64,000 nt of DNA, from NCBI RefSeq assembly GCF_900110105.1, contig NZ_FOCL01000007.1, positions 248,001-312,000 of the forward strand, written 5' to 3'. Source of the DNA: Mucilaginibacter gossypiicola (GTDB taxonomy: Bacteria > Bacteroidota > Bacteroidia > Sphingobacteriales > Sphingobacteriaceae). A program made the position numbers and the translations under genes. Position 1 is the first letter of the stretch, and every line of letters starts with the position of its first letter. Of this stretch, positions 18,204-27,431 are shown one piece after another. The notes below the pieces were generated by a model that was given only the letters and a program-made list of their open reading frames with translations, had not been told where the DNA came from and ran no database searches.

Positions 18204-19220
18204 ATGGAAGATAATAGCTACCGCTTAATAGTTGAATATTTTGAAAAAACCATCAGCGACGATGGTTTAACGCAGTTACAGGAGTGGATTGAGGAGAGCC
18301 CTGAAAACCTTGCCCAGTTTAGTGAAACCATCCAGATACTGGAAGCATCCAAAACGTACTTTAAACAGCCCGAGCATGCCGGAAGCAGCTGGGCCAGGAT
18401 CAACGCGCATATAACCCAACCGCAAATACAGGTAATTAAACACAGTTCTAAATTTAACTGGATGGCTTATGCTGCCGCTTGTTTGCTCATTTGTACTGCA
18501 GGTTGGTTTGGATATCGTTATTTCAAACAGTCACCGGTTTTGGTTTATGAAGAGATCAGCAATGTTGATGGCAAGCATTCAAAAATAATGCTGCCAGATA
18601 GTTCTACAGTTTATTTGGGTGGTGGCAGCAAACTCAGATACGCCAAAAACTTTAGCGGCGAAAAACGTGATGTAACGCTTAATGGTGAAGCTTTTTTTGA
18701 TGTGGTTCATCAGGCTAAACCATTTGTAGTTAAAAGCGGCGATATCACCACTGTGGTATTGGGCACTTCATTTAATATCAAAGCCTACCTGGCCGATCAT
18801 AAAGTAGCTGTAACCGTGAAAAGCGGTAAAGTAGGGGTGATGGCCAATGTGCAGGGAAAACCTCAAATGGTTAAATACCTGGTAAAGAACGAAGAGATCA
18901 GCATCAACACCCAAAACGGTATCTACACATTTAACAACACCGATGCATCGGCAGTAACTTCATGGATCAACAACGAATTTGTTTTTTACAACACAACTTA
19001 CAGGGAGATAGCCGCTTCGCTGGAGCATCATTATGGCGTTAAAATCCGGTTTACAGAACAGGATTTGGGCAATGTAAGGCTTACAGCCAAATTGAGGGGA
19101 ATGACATTGACAGATGCCATGGAAACCCTCAGCGCGCTATCAGGATTAGGCTATACGCAAAAAGGCGATCAACTATTTATTTCAAACAATAATCAAAAAG
19201 GAGGAAGTATAATGAAATAG
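18204..19220 (+). CDS. FecR-family anti-sigma factor
   Basis: A protein of 338 residues: cytoplasmic N-terminus (about 1-85) for holding the sigma factor, one membrane segment (about 89-110, WMAYAAACLLICTAGWFGY), a periplasmic FecR domain (about 127-205; SKIMLPDSSTVYLGGGSKL, GEAFFDVVH, VLGTSFNIKAY), and a C-terminal DUF4974 domain (about 255-330). The DUF4974 domain is thought to contact the STN domain of the transporter. Gene order sigma-FecR-SusC is the standard arrangement. It likely releases the sigma factor when the transporter binds substrate. Confidence 0.95.
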   Translation: MEDNSYRLIVEYFEKTISDDGLTQLQEWIEESPENLAQFSETIQILEASKTYFKQPEHAGSSWARINAHITQPQIQVIKHSSKFNWMAYAAACLLICTAGWFGYRYFKQSPVLVYEEISNVDGKHSKIMLPDSSTVYLGGGSKLRYAKNFSGEKRDVTLNGEAFFDVVHQAKPFVVKSGDITTVVLGTSFNIKAYLADHKVAVTVKSGKVGVMANVQGKPQMVKYLVKNEEISINTQNGIYTFNNTDASAVTSWINNEFVFYNTTYREIAASLEHHYGVKIRFTEQDLGNVRLTAKLRGMTLTDAMETLSALSGLGYTQKGDQLFISNNNQKGGSIMK

Positions 19221-19241
19221 TATTTACCCGGCTCTTGGTAA

Positions 19242-19275
19242 AAGCCTGGACGTTGCTGGTAACAACCCCAGGCTT
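19242..19275 (+). terminator. Weak hairpin between FecR and SusC genes
   Basis: AAGCCTGG (19242-19249) pairs with CCAGGCTT (19268-19275) over an 18-base loop. There is no proper T-run after it, so it is a possible attenuator rather than a sure terminator. Confidence 0.3.
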
Positions 19276-19330
19276 CAGAATTTTGACAATTTAAACTCAC
19301 GGTTAGACAAGTATAAATTAAAGTAAATAT

Positions 19331-22300
19331 ATGAAAAAGTTATGGTTATTAACCATGCTGTTCTTTTTACAATTGCCTTTCGGCGGTATAAACGCTAAGG
19401 CTCAAACAGTAACAAACAAAAGGATCACGTTTGGTGCCGAGGGTACCATGCTAAAGGATGCCTTTCAGCAAATTGAAAAATTAAGCGATATCTCCATTAG
19501 CTATAACAATAGCCTGCTTGATGATAAACGCAAAGTACACATAACAAAAGCAGAGCGCTCTTTGGGCGAAACACTTGACCTGCTTTTAAAAGGAACAACC
19601 TGCACTTACAAAGCGGCAGGCGAACGTAATATCCTCATCATTGCAAAAACACAGGATAGGGGTAGCATTAAAGGGAAGGTGGTTGATGAAAAATCAGAAC
19701 CACTTCCCGGTGCTACTGTAAAAGTTCCGGGGACCGGGGCCACTGCTATCAGCGGCGTTGATGGTTCATACACATTAAATATTGTGCCGGGTACTTATAC
19801 GGTTGAGGCAAGCTTTATCTCTTATGAAACTAAGAGGATCCAGAATGTAAGTGTTAGCTCGAATGCTAATACCGTTTTAAATATCACACTTAGCCCTGCC
19901 GATAATAAACTTAATGAGGTTGTGGTAACAGCGCTCGGCATCAAAAGGGAAGATAAAAGTTTGGGTTATTCGGCACCGGTTATTAAAGGCGATCAGTTAA
20001 CTAACGCCCTTTCAGGTAACTGGACGGATGCATTATCTGGTAAAGTAGCCGGTTTAAACCTGATCCGTTCAAACAGCGGTCCGGCCGGATCAAATAAAAT
20101 TATCCTGCGTGGTGAAAATAACTTAACCGGTGATAACGAAGCTTTGATAGTGGTTGACGGTGTGGTAATTAACCAGGGTAGCGGCAGGCGCACAAGCAAC
20201 TCCGGCGAATCGGCCTACGGTACCAGCAGCGATAACATGCCGGCCGACTATGGCAGCAATCTGAATGATATCAACCCGGAAGACATTGAAACTGTAACGG
20301 TATTGAAAGGCCCGGGTGCGGCGGCACTTTACGGTCAGCGTGGTGCTAATGGCGCCATTATCATTACCACAAAATCAGGTAAAAAACATAGCGGTTTGGG
20401 TATCACCTTTAATTCAAATGCAAGTCTTGAAAGCGTAAACCGCTGGCCCGATCTGCAATATGAATACGGACAAGGTACTGCAGGATCACGTTATTATTCG
20501 TATGGTGCTGGTCCTGATGGAGCAAGTACCAGTGCAACGAGTTCAGCCTACGGCCCCAAGTTTGACGGTCAGCTTTTTTACCAGCTTGATCCTGTTACGC
20601 AAAAACAAAGCACAACACGTACGCCCTGGGTACCGTACAAAAACCAGATCCGCGATTTTTTTGATGTTGGTCAAACTTTCACCAACTCGGTAAGTGTTGA
20701 TGGCGGCAGCGATAAAACAACGGCCCGTTTTTCGGCAACCAACGTAACCAACCACTGGATAACGCCAAATACAGGTTATACCCGTAACAGCATCGCTTTA
20801 TCGGTTAACTCCAAAATCAATGATAAGTTAACCATCAACGCCAAAGTAAATTATAATAACAGAAATAGCGATAACTTACCGGGCGCAGGCTACGGTAACC
20901 AATCATTGATGTACTGGTTTATTTTCTGGCAGCCAAATGCCAATTTAAACTGGTTAAAAAACTACTGGAAAAACGGACAGGATGGTAAAGCCATATTCTA
21001 TCCTTTTAGCTCATTTCCTGAAAACCCTTATGCAGTATCTTACGAGTTTATCAATAAATCAAACCGCAACTCGGTTACCGGAAACGTTGAAGCGCTTTAC
21101 AATGTAACAAAAGAGTTTAGCGTACAGGTTCGTGCTACTTTAGATATGGGTTATGAGCAGCGTGCGCAGCAACGTCCGTATGATGCCGGTACCAAATACC
21201 CTAAAGGCTCATATCGTACCCAAAACATTTATTCGGAAGAGCAAGGTGCCGATTTCCTGTTGAAATATAACAAGAAGGTAACACACGATGTTAATATCAC
21301 TGCTACCGCCGGTGGCAGCATGTTGCGCAATAATTATAACCGCGATGAGGTACGTGCCGACTCGTTAGTATATCCGGGTGTGTACTCGATGGCTAACAAT
21401 GCTGGTCCGTTGGTTACGCTGCCATATAAATCAAAATATGCTATCAACAGCTTTTACGGCTTGTTATCTACATCTTTTAAAGATTATTTGTATGTGGATT
21501 TAACAGCCCGTCAGGACTGGATCAGTACACTGGCTACCGCTAACCGTACCGATCAGGTTGGTTTCTTTTATCCATCGGCAAGCATGAGCTTCTTACCCTC
21601 TGAAGCATTTAAGCTACCTAAATTTATTGACTATGCAAAAGTAAGGGCATCGCTCGCCGGTGTGGGCAGTGGTACAACAAATCCTTATCAAACCTCATTT
21701 AATTATGTATCGGCAGGTAGTACTTATGCAGGTGGTTTGCAAAATCCGCGTACGTTATCAAACCCCGATCTGAAACCATTGCGTACTACCACACTTGAAG
21801 TTGGTGCCGAAGCAAGGATGCTCAATAATCGTTTGGGTTTTGACATTGCTTTATACACAGGTAATACTAAGAATCAGATCCTTAGCCGTACTGTCGATCA
21901 ATCGTCGGGTTATAACCAGGCAGTTATCAACGTGGGTAAGGTAAGTAACAAGGGTATCGAAATTACATTAAATGGAACGCCTGTACGTAAGTCCAACGTA
22001 TTTAGCTGGAATGTTACAGCAACATTCAGCGCCAATAAAAATACCATTGAGCAGCTTGCAGACAGCGCAGTAGTATTACGTAATGGCCCGACGGGTGGTG
22101 GTCAGATTGTGGCGCGTGTAGGTGGTAGCATGGGCGATATGTATGGCCGCGGTTATTTACGCTCGCCAGATGGACAAATAGTTTACGATGCATCTACAGG
22201 TTTTGCCAAATTAGCTGATAACCTGGTTTATCTTGGGAACACTATTCCTAAATGGAAGGCAAGCATGGGGCACGATTTCAGGTATAAGCAATTTAACCTG

Positions 22301-22783
22301 CACCTGTTGTTTGATGCCCAGGTTGGCGGCGTATCATATTCGCTTTCAAACTATAAATTGGCAGAGCAGGGTAAAACAACACTCACTTTACCGGGCCGTT
22401 ACAATGGTATCATCGGTAAAGGTGTGATCCAGAACCCTGACGGTAGCTATAGGCCAAACGACGTTATCGCAACCGATATCGATGGCTACTACCGCTCACA
22501 CTACGGTATTGATAATGCCGAAGGCAACACGTTTTCAACCAACTTCCTGAAATTCCGCGAAGCGAGGTTTGATTATTCATTGAGCCCGCGTTTGGTTAAA
22601 CGTCTTGGTTTAACGCGCGCTACGGTAGGCGTGTATGGTCGCGACCTGTATATCTGGACAAAGTGGCCAATCTTCGATCCTGAATTTGGTACACTTTCGG
22701 GCAGCGACATTGTGCAGGGATTTGAGATTGCACAGTTTCCATCAACCCGCACATTTGGTTTTAACATAGTTATTGGCATTTAA
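19331..22783 (+). CDS. SusC-like TonB-dependent transporter with STN signalling domain (locus 2)
   Basis: A protein of 1150 residues: signal peptide (about 1-24, ending AKAQ), an STN domain (about 35-100; FGAEGTMLKDAFQQIEKLS, RSLGETLDLLLKGT), a carboxypeptidase-like domain (about 110-195; GSIKGKVVDEKSEPLPGATV), the SusC motif LNEVVVTALGIKREDKSLGY, a plug with VDGVVI and VLKGPGAAALYG, and a long barrel. The extra STN domain, absent from the first SusC, is the part that signals to FecR, in agreement with the sigma/FecR genes directly upstream. Substrate is unknown from this gene; the enzymes downstream are phosphodiesterases, not glycosidases. Confidence 0.95.
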   Translation: MKKLWLLTMLFFLQLPFGGINAKAQTVTNKRITFGAEGTMLKDAFQQIEKLSDISISYNNSLLDDKRKVHITKAERSLGETLDLLLKGTTCTYKAAGERNILIIAKTQDRGSIKGKVVDEKSEPLPGATVKVPGTGATAISGVDGSYTLNIVPGTYTVEASFISYETKRIQNVSVSSNANTVLNITLSPADNKLNEVVVTALGIKREDKSLGYSAPVIKGDQLTNALSGNWTDALSGKVAGLNLIRSNSGPAGSNKIILRGENNLTGDNEALIVVDGVVINQGSGRRTSNSGESAYGTSSDNMPADYGSNLNDINPEDIETVTVLKGPGAAALYGQRGANGAIIITTKSGKKHSGLGITFNSNASLESVNRWPDLQYEYGQGTAGSRYYSYGAGPDGASTSATSSAYGPKFDGQLFYQLDPVTQKQSTTRTPWVPYKNQIRDFFDVGQTFTNSVSVDGGSDKTTARFSATNVTNHWITPNTGYTRNSIALSVNSKINDKLTINAKVNYNNRNSDNLPGAGYGNQSLMYWFIFWQPNANLNWLKNYWKNGQDGKAIFYPFSSFPENPYAVSYEFINKSNRNSVTGNVEALYNVTKEFSVQVRATLDMGYEQRAQQRPYDAGTKYPKGSYRTQNIYSEEQGADFLLKYNKKVTHDVNITATAGGSMLRNNYNRDEVRADSLVYPGVYSMANNAGPLVTLPYKSKYAINSFYGLLSTSFKDYLYVDLTARQDWISTLATANRTDQVGFFYPSASMSFLPSEAFKLPKFIDYAKVRASLAGVGSGTTNPYQTSFNYVSAGSTYAGGLQNPRTLSNPDLKPLRTTTLEVGAEARMLNNRLGFDIALYTGNTKNQILSRTVDQSSGYNQAVINVGKVSNKGIEITLNGTPVRKSNVFSWNVTATFSANKNTIEQLADSAVVLRNGPTGGGQIVARVGGSMGDMYGRGYLRSPDGQIVYDASTGFAKLADNLVYLGNTIPKWKASMGHDFRYKQFNLHLLFDAQVGGVSYSLSNYKLAEQGKTTLTLPGRYNGIIGKGVIQNPDGSYRPNDVIATDIDGYYRSHYGIDNAEGNTFSTNFLKFREARFDYSLSPRLVKRLGLTRATVGVYGRDLYIWTKWPIFDPEFGTLSGSDIVQGFEIAQFPSTRTFGFNIVIGI

Positions 22784-22794
22784 TAATTAACAAT

Positions 22795-24285
22795 ATGAAA
22801 AGGAACGGATATATACTTATATCAATGATGATGTTGTTCGTTAGCATAATGTCGTCATGCAAAAAAGATTTTATTGAGCTTAATACCGATCCCAACGGTA
22901 CACCAAACGCCCTGCCGCAGCAATTACTGGCCCCGGCGCTGGTGAATACTTTAGGCACTAATATGCTTCGCGCCCGTAATTTTAATAACGAGCTGATGCA
23001 GGTTACCGTTGATGCAGGCGACTCGGAGGGTAGGGTGTTCAGGTATGATATTAAACGTACCTGGGCCGATGTTACCTGGAACGCCTGGTACACCCAGTTA
23101 ACCAACTTTAAAGATATTTATGCTATTGCCAGTAAGGAGGTTACCTACAATAAAACCTACATGGGGATCTCGCTGATATGCCAGGCCTGGTTATATTCTT
23201 TACTTACTGATACTTATGGCGATGTACCTTACTTTGATTCTAACAAAGGAAAGGACGGGAATTTTACACCTAAGTTTGATAAGCAGAAAGATATCTACCT
23301 GGATATTTTCAAGAACCTGGAAGCTGCGGATACCTTGTTGAATGCCTCTGCAAACGTAGTGGCCGGTAGTGACCCGGTTTTTAACGGTAATGCTTTAAAA
23401 TGGCGCAAGTTTGGTAACTCGCTTTATTTAAGGTTGTTGTTAAGGGTATCAGGTAAGGCCGATGTTTCTGCCGATGTGATAGCCAAAATCAAACAGATTG
23501 TTGATACCAACCCTGATGCTTACCCTGTCATGGGCAGCAATGATGATTCGGCAGTTTTAAGGTGGACTGGCTCCGGTTCTTTAACATCGCCGTTTATAGG
23601 TGGCGTACGTGAGCAGGACTGGCGGCAACCTGGCGTTTGCGAGTTTTTTGTAAACAATCTGGCTAAATGGGCCGATCCGCGACTGGTTAACAATCGCTGG
23701 TCTATATCAAGTTATCAGGGTGGTATCCAGGGGATCCCAAGTGGTTATGCGCCAGGTGAAAATGTTGGTATCAAATCATATTTTCAGTCTACCACTTCAA
23801 CTACCACGTTAATGAACGATCCGTTGATGGGTAACATCATGAACTATTCTGAGCTGCAATTTATCCTCGCCGAGGCTGCTGCCAAAGGCTGGATAGCCGG
23901 AGATGCATCAGCCTACTACAAAAATGGTGTTCAATCGGGTATTACGTTCTGGATCCCGACATATACGGTACCGATAGACACCTATTTAACAGGTGCTGAT
24001 ATCACCTGGGATAATGCTGCGCCACTTGATGAAAAAATGGAAATGATCCATGTTCAAAAATATTACTCGATGTTTTATACTGATTTTGAGCAATGGTTTG
24101 AGTACCGCCGCACCGGGCACCCGGTATTACCCAAAGGCAACGGCTTAAGGAACAACGGCATTATGCCGGCAAGGCTGCAGTACCCGGTTTACGTACAATC
24201 GGCCAATCCGGATAGTTACAAAGCTGCTGTAGCAGCGCAGGGTGCCGACGAGATTAGCACACAGGTTTGGTGGCAAAAACAATAA
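22795..24285 (+). CDS. SusD-like lipoprotein (SusD_2 type, locus 2)
   Basis: A protein of 496 residues with lipoprotein signal (SIMSSCKKDFIELNTDPNG; Cys at about 22). The LNTDPNG motif and the QQLLAPALV that follows are typical of the SusD/RagB-like family 2 (PF12771 type), distinct from the first SusD. The C-terminus carries IHVQKYYSMFYTDFEQWFEY and RTGHPVL, also typical. It starts 11 bases after the SusC stop. It should form the surface lid of that transporter. Confidence 0.95.
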   Translation: MKRNGYILISMMMLFVSIMSSCKKDFIELNTDPNGTPNALPQQLLAPALVNTLGTNMLRARNFNNELMQVTVDAGDSEGRVFRYDIKRTWADVTWNAWYTQLTNFKDIYAIASKEVTYNKTYMGISLICQAWLYSLLTDTYGDVPYFDSNKGKDGNFTPKFDKQKDIYLDIFKNLEAADTLLNASANVVAGSDPVFNGNALKWRKFGNSLYLRLLLRVSGKADVSADVIAKIKQIVDTNPDAYPVMGSNDDSAVLRWTGSGSLTSPFIGGVREQDWRQPGVCEFFVNNLAKWADPRLVNNRWSISSYQGGIQGIPSGYAPGENVGIKSYFQSTTSTTTLMNDPLMGNIMNYSELQFILAEAAAKGWIAGDASAYYKNGVQSGITFWIPTYTVPIDTYLTGADITWDNAAPLDEKMEMIHVQKYYSMFYTDFEQWFEYRRTGHPVLPKGNGLRNNGIMPARLQYPVYVQSANPDSYKAAVAAQGADEISTQVWWQKQ

Positions 24286-24316
24286 TAAACCGGTTTTAAA
24301 CTAAGATATCCATAAA

Positions 24317-25816
24317 ATGAAAAAGATATATTTATTACTGGTGCTTGCAACGGTTGTCAGTATTAATTCATGTAAAAAAAATAAGTATGCCGAGGGGACA
24401 TTAAGCCCTATCATAGCTGTTGTTGACCTTCGCAGCATTTACAAGGGTTCGGACGTTGTGCTGAACAGCGACAATATGGGCGGGGCTAAAGAAATAGTGG
24501 GCGTAGTAATTTCAAACGCCGCAGCAGGTAACAGTCCGGTCGGAGTTTTAGTTGTGCAAAATAACCGCCGTAACGCAGTTAGGGGTATTTCTCTCGAAAT
24601 AGGTAATGCAGCCGCAAACTACGTTCCCGGCGATTCGGTAGTAGTGCAGGTTAATGGCGCTACACTTACCAAAGTGAATGGCAGCATGCGTGTTAAAGGC
24701 CTTACCGAAGCATCGGTAAGCAAAGTTGGTGATAACAAGGCTATCAAAGTACAGTCTGTTCCTTCGGCTACCTTGTTGGCTTCGCCTGATGTTTATGAAG
24801 AAACGCTGATTACCATTGCTAAGGCTGTAACTGATCCGGAGCCGCAACAGGGTGAAACTTACGCGGGTGATAAAACCATCAATGACGGCTTTGGCAAAAT
24901 AACGATGCATACCGAGGCTAATGCCAGTTTCGCTGCAACTGAATTACCATTCAGTGCCAACTTTAGTGGGATTCCGTTTGCCGTAACATCTGGTGCGGAT
25001 ACCAAATTGCAGCTTTGGCCGCGTACTATTGATGATGTGTTTACGCTTGCGGCAACCAAGCCATCGCCAATTATTATAACAGGATACCTTACTAATCCAT
25101 CAGGCAGTGATGGTGATTATGAATACATCCAGTTTAAAGCAACTAAGGATATCGATTTTTCGGTAACCAATTATGCCGTAGTAACCTGTAATAATGCCGG
25201 TACTAATCCAGCTCCGGCAAATGGCTGGGCACAGGGATTGGCAAAAACCTATAAATTTAACCTTACTTCAGGATCGGTTAAAAAAGGAGAGTTCTTTTAT
25301 GTAGGCGGTAATAAAAATATCTGGGGCAAAGGCTCAACCGATATCAGTTCATCAAACTGGATCAACAGTACCATGTATGCCGAAGTGCCCGGCGCTGATT
25401 TTGGTAATGTAACTACCAACCTGTTAGCTAACAGTGGGAACGTTGCAGGTATTGCCGTATTCACCGGCACAACTGTTACTGCTTCGAGTGTCCCTCTGGA
25501 CGTAATTATGTATGGTGGCAGCGGTACGGTCTACTCTGCTGGTCCGCCAGAAATTGGTTACCGCATTACAAATACCGATTATTACAGCACTATTAACCCG
25601 GTAACCCGTACAGAACAAGGTTTTTATGGTGGAGGCTCCAACACATCTAAGCTCCCATTGCCAACTGATGGTTTATTTAGCCAGTTGGGTGGTGTTTATG
25701 ATGCGCTTACTGGCAGGTGGGTAACCGGCAGGACAGTAACCAGCGTGCCGCTTACGCTGACCTCTCCGATTAGCACCATCGAGGCAGCTACTGGTGTAAC
25801 AACAGTTCAAAATTAG
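24317..25816 (+). CDS. DUF5689 domain lipoprotein
   Basis: A protein of 499 residues with a lipoprotein signal (SINSCKKNKYAEG; Cys at about 19). The N-terminal 200 residues match DUF5689: IIAVVDLRSIYKGSDVVL, IVGVVISN, GISLEIGNAAANYVPGDSV, all features of OB-fold-like surface proteins. The rest (about 240-499) is beta-rich with repeats of Gly/Asn/Thr and no motif I recognise. DUF5689 proteins often follow SusC/SusD pairs in Bacteroidota and are thought to be extra surface binding proteins. Substrate is unknown. It is 31 bases after SusD and clearly in the same operon. Confidence 0.85.
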   Translation: MKKIYLLLVLATVVSINSCKKNKYAEGTLSPIIAVVDLRSIYKGSDVVLNSDNMGGAKEIVGVVISNAAAGNSPVGVLVVQNNRRNAVRGISLEIGNAAANYVPGDSVVVQVNGATLTKVNGSMRVKGLTEASVSKVGDNKAIKVQSVPSATLLASPDVYEETLITIAKAVTDPEPQQGETYAGDKTINDGFGKITMHTEANASFAATELPFSANFSGIPFAVTSGADTKLQLWPRTIDDVFTLAATKPSPIIITGYLTNPSGSDGDYEYIQFKATKDIDFSVTNYAVVTCNNAGTNPAPANGWAQGLAKTYKFNLTSGSVKKGEFFYVGGNKNIWGKGSTDISSSNWINSTMYAEVPGADFGNVTTNLLANSGNVAGIAVFTGTTVTASSVPLDVIMYGGSGTVYSAGPPEIGYRITNTDYYSTINPVTRTEQGFYGGGSNTSKLPLPTDGLFSQLGGVYDALTGRWVTGRTVTSVPLTLTSPISTIEAATGVTTVQN

Positions 25817-25841
25817 AAATTAAAAAGCATCGGGTTGCGCG

Positions 25842-25950
25842 ATTCCCCTCTTGAGAGGGGGGAGGGGTGTGTTTCTGCTTAGATAAGCATATCGCAAAGA
25901 CACACCCCTTCTATCGCGCATTTCGTTCGCGACCCATCTCGAGAGGGGAA
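25842..25950. repeat. Imperfect palindromic repeat family C within locus 2
   Basis: GATTCCCCTCTTGAGAGGGG (25841-25860), followed by GGAGGGGTGTGT, is mirrored by ACACACCCC (about 25900-25908) and CTCGAGAGGGGAATT (about 25938-25952). The same kind of TTCCCCTCTTGAGAGGGG element is, from memory, widely dispersed in Sphingobacteriaceae genomes. It separates the DUF5689 gene from the phosphoesterase gene and might uncouple their expression. Confidence 0.6.
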
Positions 25951-26015
25951 TTTGAAATTTTCCCATCCACATTTACCAAAGCTCAACATCTGTTGAGCTT
26001 CGAAAACATAACCAA

Positions 26016-27431
26016 ATGAACAGAAGATCATTTTTACAGGGCGTTGGCCTTATAACCGGCGGCGCGTTTATCTCGCTGCGTGCCAACGCCTTTACTAAAA
26101 TATTTACCGGGGATACCGTTAAAGGTAAGGTTACAGCCGGAAAAAAAGGGATTAAAGACGTTGTGATATCCGATGGTTTTTCGGTAGTGCTTACCGATGA
26201 CAAGGGTAACTACGAGCTTAAACCTAATGAAAAGGCTAAGAGTATTTTCATGAGCACGCCATCCGGCTATGAATTTAAAACAGATTATAATGTTGCCAGG
26301 CATTACGAAAACATCGGCGGCAGTTCGCATTTTGATTTTAAGCTGGAGCCGTTAAAAGTTGATGATAATAATCACCACTTCATCATCTGGGCCGATCCGC
26401 AGGTTAAAAACAAGAAGGATGTTAAGCAGATGATGGATACCTCGGTTCCGGATACGATCGCTACCATCAAATCATTGGGAAAAAATGCACTGGTACATGG
26501 TATTTGTGTAGGCGATATTGTATGGGATAATCATGAGCTTTTCCCTGCTTATAATGAGGCAGTGGCCCAAATGGGCATTCCGTTTTTTCAGGCGATAGGC
26601 AACCATGATATGGATTACCGGCAGGGAGGTGATGAAACATCGGATGTTACTTTTAAGCAGATCTATGGGCCAACCTATTACTCATTTAACCGTGGTAAGG
26701 CGCATTATGTTGTATTAGATAACGTGCGCTACCTGGGCGTAGAGCGGGAGTATGATGGTTATATCACCGAAGATCAGCTAAACTGGTTGGCGAAAGATCT
26801 GCAGTATGTAAAGAAAGATCAGTTATTGATCATCAACCTGCATATCCCGGTTTACAACCAGGTGAAAAACAACCAGGATTTTTATAAAGTGTTGGAAGGA
26901 TTCAGTAATGTACACATCATGTCGGGCCATACTCATTACCATGATAACAATATCACCAACGGCATTTTTGAGCATAACCACGGTACAGTCTGCGGTGGCT
27001 GGTGGACAGGCCCCATTTGTGTGGATGGTACGCCTCGCGGTTACGGTGTATATTCAGTAAATGGAACTGATTTGAAATGGTATTACAAATCGACAGGATT
27101 GCTTGCCGAAAACCAGATCAGTGTTTATGCTGAGAAACTAACCGATCAGATGCGCCTTATTGCTAATGTTTGGAACTATGACCCGCAATGGAAAGTTGTG
27201 TATTATTTAGATGACAAACCAATGGGGGCTTTGTCAAAAGAACAGGGATATGATCCCTTATCGGTAAGTTTGTATAAAGGCGATCAGTTACCGGCAGGCC
27301 GTCATTTTGTGGAGCCTCATGAAACCGGGCACCTGTTTGTAGCGCACTTTGATCCATCGGTTAAAAAAGTTAGGGTTGAGGCTACCGATCGTTTTGGGAA
27401 TAAATATTCAAGCGAATTAGATGCAAAATAA
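26016..27431 (+). CDS. Secreted calcineurin-like phosphoesterase (Metallophos_N/Metallophos/Metallophos_C)
   Basis: A protein of 471 residues with a twin-arginine-like signal (MNRRSFLQGVG). Order: an N-terminal beta domain (about 35-110; VKGKVTAGKKGIKDVVISDG), the metallophosphatase core with ADPQ, VGDIVWD, GNHDMD and SGHTHYH for two metal ions, and a C-terminal domain (about 350-470). This three-part layout is common in Bacteroidota exported phosphodiesterases. The order with the GDPD gene, which it overlaps by 11 bases, implies consecutive steps on a phosphodiester substrate such as a glycerophospholipid head group or teichoic-type polymer. The substrate is inference. Confidence 0.9.
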   Translation: MNRRSFLQGVGLITGGAFISLRANAFTKIFTGDTVKGKVTAGKKGIKDVVISDGFSVVLTDDKGNYELKPNEKAKSIFMSTPSGYEFKTDYNVARHYENIGGSSHFDFKLEPLKVDDNNHHFIIWADPQVKNKKDVKQMMDTSVPDTIATIKSLGKNALVHGICVGDIVWDNHELFPAYNEAVAQMGIPFFQAIGNHDMDYRQGGDETSDVTFKQIYGPTYYSFNRGKAHYVVLDNVRYLGVEREYDGYITEDQLNWLAKDLQYVKKDQLLIINLHIPVYNQVKNNQDFYKVLEGFSNVHIMSGHTHYHDNNITNGIFEHNHGTVCGGWWTGPICVDGTPRGYGVYSVNGTDLKWYYKSTGLLAENQISVYAEKLTDQMRLIANVWNYDPQWKVVYYLDDKPMGALSKEQGYDPLSVSLYKGDQLPAGRHFVEPHETGHLFVAHFDPSVKKVRVEATDRFGNKYSSELDAK

